A program made the translations under genes and the position numbers. Below, in pieces: positions 58,442 through 64,000 of a stretch of 64,000 nt of DNA. A model generated the notes under the pieces. The model had not been told where the DNA came from and searched no databases. It saw only the letters and a list, made by a program, of their open reading frames with translations. Positions within the stretch are counted from its first letter, which is position 1, and every line of letters starts with the position of its first letter. Source of the stretch: Hydractinia symbiolongicarpus (taxonomy: Eukaryota > Cnidaria > Hydrozoa > Anthoathecata > Hydractiniidae); contig NC_079876.1 in the NCBI RefSeq assembly GCF_029227915.1, positions 11,408,001-11,472,000 of the forward strand, read 5' to 3'.

Positions 58442-58513
58442 GCGTCGGTGGTGTAAAGGTTAGCATTGTTGCCTTCCAAGCAATAGATCCGGGTTCGATT
58501 CCCGGCTGACGCA
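58442..58513 (+). tRNA. trnG-UCC: tRNA-Gly(UCC), copy 4
   Basis: Identical 72-base sequence with TTTT downstream. Confidence 0.97.
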
Positions 58514-59104
58514 TCTGATTTTGGTTTCGTTTTAGGGATGGCGAAAGAATACACACATTCTCTAAAATTTCTTTAAATTTCTCTACTGATTTTTTTTAAA
58601 AGTTTGGGGAAATAACGCGTAAATTAAACACGAAATTTATGCCACACTAAAGGTAGTGAAACGGAGATAAATTTTCATGATCTTAAGTGATTTGCGTTCG
58701 AAAAATTACATATTCATTTGATGAAAATTTAGAGTTATTCAGGATATCCATTGCTACTACGTTTTAACGATAAAATTCCAGGACCGGAAATCTCGTCTGT
58801 CTGTTTGTGCGCTAGAAACACGTTGTGTTGCATACACACATAATTGCGCACAGCTATTTTAAAGTTTTATTTTATTTTGTCTTTTGCGCGGTTTCACAAA
58901 AGTTTAATTTAAAAAGTATCTTACACAAAATTCATGGATTACTGGATTATACTGTTATTATTCCTTCGATGCAGTTTCCTTGTTATAAATAATTACATGG
59001 TCAAAGTTGCGGAAAATTAACATTGTGTTGTGTATTTTATTAAAGACGTTTTGTCTGTGTGTCCGCGAAAGAAGCGTACTGTTACGGAAACACGAAATGC
59101 TATA

Positions 59105-59152
59105 TATAAAGGACGGGCGACCCCGTGGATTCTTACACGGGTTAACAGCTAG
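59105..59152 (+). mobile_element. Helitron-like 3' terminus
   Basis: ACCCCGTGGATTCTTACACG and then GG form a 6-bp CCCGTG/CACGGG stem. It is followed by TTAACAGCTAG and then directly by TCTCTATAATAATA, the start of the next element. The 5' end of this copy was not identified. Confidence 0.55.
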
Positions 59153-60779
59153 TCTCTATAATAATAGCCGTATTTTGTCTGTTCAAAAGGGTTACCGATA
59201 TTTCTTTGATCTTTCCGCGATTTTTTAAAACCAGGGGGTCATTTAATCGCAAATCTGATTATTAATTGAAATAAATTTTAAAATTAATTTATTTCTGTAA
59301 TTAGTTTAATTACTTTAATTTATTACCATCAGTATCAAAAATAAATTTAATGATAAAAATGAATGCATTATTTTAATACGACATATTTAATAATAATTAC
59401 CCCCGTGACCTCAATCGCCGTTTTCGCTCAGGAGCCACGACAACAAATGGGACAATTTACTGATAGTTTTACTGACTTTGTTTTGACCGCTCGCACATAA
59501 TACACTAATCAAAACGCTTGATTCTTTGAAAAACCAACCCAAGACTTTCGTGGCCTGGGCAAACGAAGAAACACGAGGACCGAAACATGATGGTCATTTT
59601 AGTTTTTAAAGTAATGGTGGTCAGTGCTGTTTGTGTAAGTCTGTTTCACTTTTTTCCTTTCTATAATTTATTTTATTTTCGTAACATTGGTTTTTTGTAT
59701 GTTCTAAAATGTTAAGATAAATATATTGTCACGTTTTTTAGCTACGTACAGATCTTAAACGCCCCAGTTTTAGGATTTTTGGCTAGGAACGAATATTTTG
59801 AAGGCTAGCTAGCTAATAGCCTTACTTTTTACTAATTTTGTTTGGTATAAGAGGTTTTTCTCCAATCCAACATTTATTTTTATGTCGAGGATGTAGCCAT
59901 TTAGCTATCTCATATATTTACCTAAAAAGTGAGAGTATAAAAAATCAGTTTGGCTATCAATATTGCAATATTCTCAGCAATAAATCTTATGCTAAATGCA
60001 GTTTATCTAGGTAGCTACATAATTATTTTCCTTAAAAAATGTTTTGCAAATAAAATGGCTGAGCAATTGCTTTAACTGGAAGGGTAACGACAGGCTGTTT
60101 CCTGTGTTGTCATTTAAACCGAAGTTGTGATAAAGTTTTTTTGGAGAAGGTACTGTTCACATCTGTTTAACTGTACTAAGCGGTCAGCTCAGTGTTAACA
60201 ATAGCTTGTTTTTTGGAAAAGGCTGTTACGCCTATGCGGGTCAGCCCACTGTGACAATTAATTTTTAAACTTTCTTGGGAATCACGCCTGTACGAATGTT
60301 CAACAATGTTTACCTGAACTAACCGCTTAGCTCTGTCCAAGAAACGAAGGACTGTTTCTTGTGTTTTCATTTAAATAGATTCTGCAAGAAAGTTTTTATC
60401 AAAAGGGTATTATCCCTATACACCTGTGCAACACCGTTTAACTATACTAAGCGCTCAGTCCGGTGTCACGATTAATTTTTTAACTTTTACAAAAACTTAT
60501 TCCGTAAAATAAAATAATATTGACCGATTGTTTTTGCTATGACAGAGTCACAACGGTTGTAAACTGTGTTTTTATTTCAGCTTTTGTTGCGGGAAAGTTA
60601 TTTTTTGAAAAATATGTTACAGTCGCAACACTTTAATGGTGTGTGCGCTTCACGTGATTTACGACATACTGCATACCTGTACTAAAGCGTTCCACCTGAC
60701 TGTGTCGCACAGTTTGCAATTCTTTTTAAGCGCTCCTTAGGGCGTTCACCAACAGTTACTTGTGGCTCATCCCGGCTAG
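59153..60779 (+). mobile_element. Helitron-like element, unit B
   Basis: It starts TCTCTATAATAATAGCCGTA (Helitron-type 5' end, TC) and ends GGCTAG at 60779, immediately followed by TCTTTTTAATAATAACCGTA of the next unit. Length is 1627 bp. The interior has a GACCGCTC...AATACACTAATC block also present in unit C, and about 130-bp subrepeats (CTGTACTAAGCGGTCAG-like at about 60168, 60320, 60440, 60680). There is no Rep/helicase coding, so it is non-autonomous. Confidence 0.55.
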
Positions 60780-61598
60780 TCTTTTTAATAATAACCGTAT
60801 TCCGTCAATTTGTCTCTGCGTGGAACATGGCGTCCTAAGTAGCGAGAACCGCGGAAAATCCCCGCGGTCCTGCAGCTTTATTTTGAATCCCGGCAGACGC
60901 CGCTCTTTTTACCGACCTTGGACCGCTCACGCGCAATACACCAATCACGGGTGAATTTTCACTAATGACCAATCCAAGTGCTTTGCGGCCTCAACATACC
61001 GACGGAGGGAACATGCTACCCTTACGAAGGCCATTTTTGGTTTGGAAGTGTTGGTGTAAAGTTTGGTAGATCTGCTTTCAATCCTTTTTTCTTCTGAATA
61101 CTTTCTATCTATAGGATTATTTAGTTTTTGTATGTTTTCACCTGTAAAGGTGAATATTTTATCAAGTTTTCTAGCCATGTATAAATCTTAAACAAACCAA
61201 TTTAAAGTTTTGTGCTAACTATCTATAAACATAGATATTGAGGAAGAATCCTGCTTTTAACGCAGCTAGCTATAACTATCTTTATTTATTACGATTCTTT
61301 TAAAGTTTTTATTCTGTTTGCTACATTGTTATTTATTTTTATGTTGAAGATGGGTCTACCTAGCTAGCTCTTTTTAGCTACCTCTGGATAGAAAGTGAAA
61401 GTAGCCAAATGCAGTTGGCTGCAATCCGATTCTTATGCCATATTGAAAAATATGACACCAGAAACACCATAAAGTTGTGTGCACTACAATTAATATACTA
61501 CATACTATATAACTGTACTAAATCACTTTACCTGAATGTGTGACACTTTTTTTAACTCTTATTAATCGCTCCATCGGGCGTTCAATGCTGTGTAACAC
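60780..61598 (+). mobile_element. Helitron-like element, unit C, interrupted
   Basis: It aligns with unit B in order: 5' end, GACCGCTCACGCGCAATACA block, GTAGCC-rich middle and the CTGTACTAAATCACTTTACC subrepeat. It stops at 61598, where a hAT-like repeat begins. Similar subrepeats reappear at 63925-64000, so unit C or another copy may resume there. Confidence 0.5.
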
Positions 61599-61770
61599 CA
61601 GGGGCGTAGCCAGAAAAAAATTAACCTTAGTTGAACCATTGACCCGCAGGGTCAACATCGCACTTCAGGTGCGATAATAACCAACTGGGGGTTTGGGGGG
61701 CGTTGTGAGCCCTCTAACGGGTTCAAGGCGGAGCCCTGGAAGCCAACGCCTTTTTACGCCCTTTAAACGC
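61599..61770 (+). mobile_element. hAT-like terminal region
   Basis: CAGGGGCGTAGCCAGAAAAA starts the block. It is followed by GGGGGTTTGGGGGGCGTTGT and GGCGGAGCCCTGGAAGCC, phrases typical of common animal hAT-type MITE termini. The right end and any transposase were not identified, so the extent is unknown. Confidence 0.4.
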
Positions 61771-63690
61771 TGAAATGCCATAAAACCGACTCTGTGACAT
61801 ACGCGATAGACGTCTAGTATTGATCGAATTGATCGAAAAAGGGGAATAAATGACAACATAAAATACATTAAAATCTTTATCATCAAGGGTGTAATCAAAC
61901 CAGCAATAAGACAACACAACACCATCATAATGTTTTTTTATAGATTGAAAGTTATTAAAGCAATAATTAGAATGTTCATTCTTCTTTCTTCATATTTAGC
62001 ACCAAAATAAAGTTTTCTGCAGATTGGAGGTCATTAAAAAATAACCAAATCAAAATCTTCTTTCTTCATAAATATAATAAAAAATTCAAAAATATAATGA
62101 AATGGAACCATGGACAAAATGCCTTCATACAAATCATTGAAAACCCCAGTGTTAATAATACGTTCCACACATCGTGTTACAAATATTAAAATTATGGGCA
62201 TAGTTGGGATTATTAGTTAAGTAAGGAACATTCTTGCGTAAAAATTTTAAACTACTTTTGGAGTATTTGTAAAAATATGTTACGTTTGATTCGATTCATC
62301 ATGTTTCAGAAATAATGTACAAAGCATGAATTACAGACAACTAAATTTAAGCAATGAGAAGAAGAAGGATATGTATAAAGCTAATATGTTTTGCTTTAAA
62401 ATATTAGCATGACAATTATTAATTTAACAGATACATTGCCAGCATCGTCATAACATTGACCTTATCAATTCTGTATATATATCATGAGAAAGTTCATAAG
62501 GTTTTTAAAATGACCGTTGAAAAAGACAAACCTGAGAGCCTTCACTACAATGAATAAACCTTAAGACGTCCTCTCGCAAGTTACAATGGGAAGAATAATC
62601 GTGATCACTGAGGTGTGGAGCTTGTCGTAGTGACTGCCTACATTATATTTCCCAATACCGTTAATAAAACCTGAAGGGAATGAATCTACCAAGGTTCTGC
62701 AGATTAAACTTGTTTAGGTTTAATAGGTTTAGATTTAGAAATACCTTTGACGAAAAAGATTTTAAGTTAAAAGTTTGCTTTTTACAAATGGAAGAAGACT
62801 CGTCATTAGTGCTAGAAGTACCACATTGATTAACTAACGTTTGGGTTAATGCAAAAGGAACAACTTCGAGATGATACACACGTTTCCTTTTTCTTTTCTT
62901 TTGCTTTGTTGTCATAACATATGAACAACCTAGCTTAAAATACTGAGCAGAACGCTGTAACGTAACTTTACTCAAACTTAAAGACAGTAAAGGGATTAGG
63001 TTTAAATTGCCCAGAATGTTTGTCTTTATCGGAAAATAAAATAGATACTGGTTGTAAATTTTTATTTGAAGGTAGATGAGGAAAAATCTTCTGATTTAAA
63101 ACCGTCTTGAATCATAGCTGACAACAATCAGGATAAAAAGTTAAAATATTTCTCTTAAATAAACTGTTATAAAGGCTTATAAGAATAGCTTTATTCTGTA
63201 TAGCTACAAGATCTGCTGTCTACACAGAGTCACAGAAGAGGATAAATAGCTAGCTAACTGAAAACGTGAAAGTGCTTTCTACACAAGAAAACAAATCTGA
63301 AGATTTACATACACATACAAAAATTGGATGGTTCGAGTATAGAGAATTCTATACAAGTTATAAAGCTTTATACGGATCAAGGTTTGACAGCAACATCATG
63401 CTTTCTTCACATTCACAACTTCGCTAGCCTTGTTTTTTGTTTTTTTTTAATTTCTTGCGTATGTTCCATAGCCATATATGGAGCAAATTTTTAGCCTCTC
63501 TGCGAAATTTACTAGGCAATAGGATGCGTCCAAAATCACCATAAATGGAAGACACAAGACCGTACATAGGCATAATTTTCGCAGGTAATCCTGCGAAAAA
63601 GACTATCTGCGAAACAAAGTAAAAATTCAACACCTCAGCCTGCAAAACAAAGTGGATACTGTTATATCTTGCGAAAACTACGTGCAAAGC
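61771..63690. other. Intergenic or element interior, nothing certain
   Basis: A minus-strand open frame at 62661-62975 encodes a basic peptide (KQKKRKRKRVYHLEV) without a recognised family. It could be an exon or a transposon remnant. Nothing else is supportable. Confidence 0.35.
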
Positions 63691-63924
63691 ACGAAGCTTG
63701 TGTGCGCCGCCCGGAAAAAGATCTGTGCCGGATGCACCATTGGTGCGCCCATCCATGTTTTGGCGGTGGCGGTGGAAAAAACGACGTGTTAAAATGAGAA
63801 AAGTAGGTCAGTCGATCGCAGAGCCTGGTAACACAGTTGGTTGGGGCTTACTGGGCATTTTAATTTCGGGTCCCCCAACAGATTGTTTTCTGTTTTTCTA
63901 TTTACACCGAAGCTGTTATATATA

Positions 63925-64000
63925 TTTTTGTGTATTACGCCTGTGCGAATGTGCACCATGGTTTACCTGGACTTACTGTTCATCCCCGTGTTAACAATTG
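63925..64000 (+). repeat. Helitron-like subrepeat at the window edge
   Basis: GCCTGTGCGAATGTGCACCA and TTTACCTGGACTTACTGTTC resemble 60288-60330 in unit B. The repeat is cut by the window end. Confidence 0.5.

Overview
The window is AT-rich metazoan nuclear DNA with few genes and many repeats. It carries intron-rich protein genes, tRNA genes, a non-LTR retrotransposon, tRNA-derived SINEs, pogo/Tigger and hAT-like DNA transposons and Helitron-like ends. A non-bilaterian animal, probably a cnidarian (possibly a hydrozoan), fits best. That assignment is inference from composition and repeat content, and no marker in the window proves it.

Layout. 1-15 kb has no gene I can support. It holds a 172-bp tandem duplication, a 26-bp-arm hairpin, pogo/Helitron-like fragments, a decayed LINE 3' end and a mosaic of minisatellites (8.8-14.6 kb). 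15.35-28.23 kb (+) is a complete 13-exon gene whose 622-residue product is the orthologue of EFCAB7. Its 6.3-kb first intron is packed with repeats, including a satellite-bearing MITE inserted exactly in the first 5' splice site. 31.1-36.8 kb (-) is a 3-exon ETS transcription factor gene convergent with EFCAB7, with a TEL/Yan-like ETS domain at the end of a 789-residue protein. 37-53 kb looks like a gene desert. It has satellites (42.15 kb, 44.8 kb, 45.8 kb, 49.1 kb), four RFX X-box-like motifs, a Crypton-like protein remnant and Helitron-like fragments. 53.6-58.5 kb holds four identical tRNA-Gly(UCC) genes, three sharing a conserved upstream block of about 110 bp, plus a SINE and an internally deleted Tigger element. 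59-64 kb is a head-to-tail Helitron-like array interrupted by a hAT-like repeat.

Functional links. In vertebrates EFCAB7 acts at the ciliary EvC zone in Hedgehog signalling. The ETS gene is a DNA-binding regulator. There is no sign that the two are co-regulated, and their head-on arrangement argues only for separate promoters. The strongest finding is the MITE at 15521-16864, whose TAA target duplication rebuilt the EFCAB7 exon 1 splice donor.
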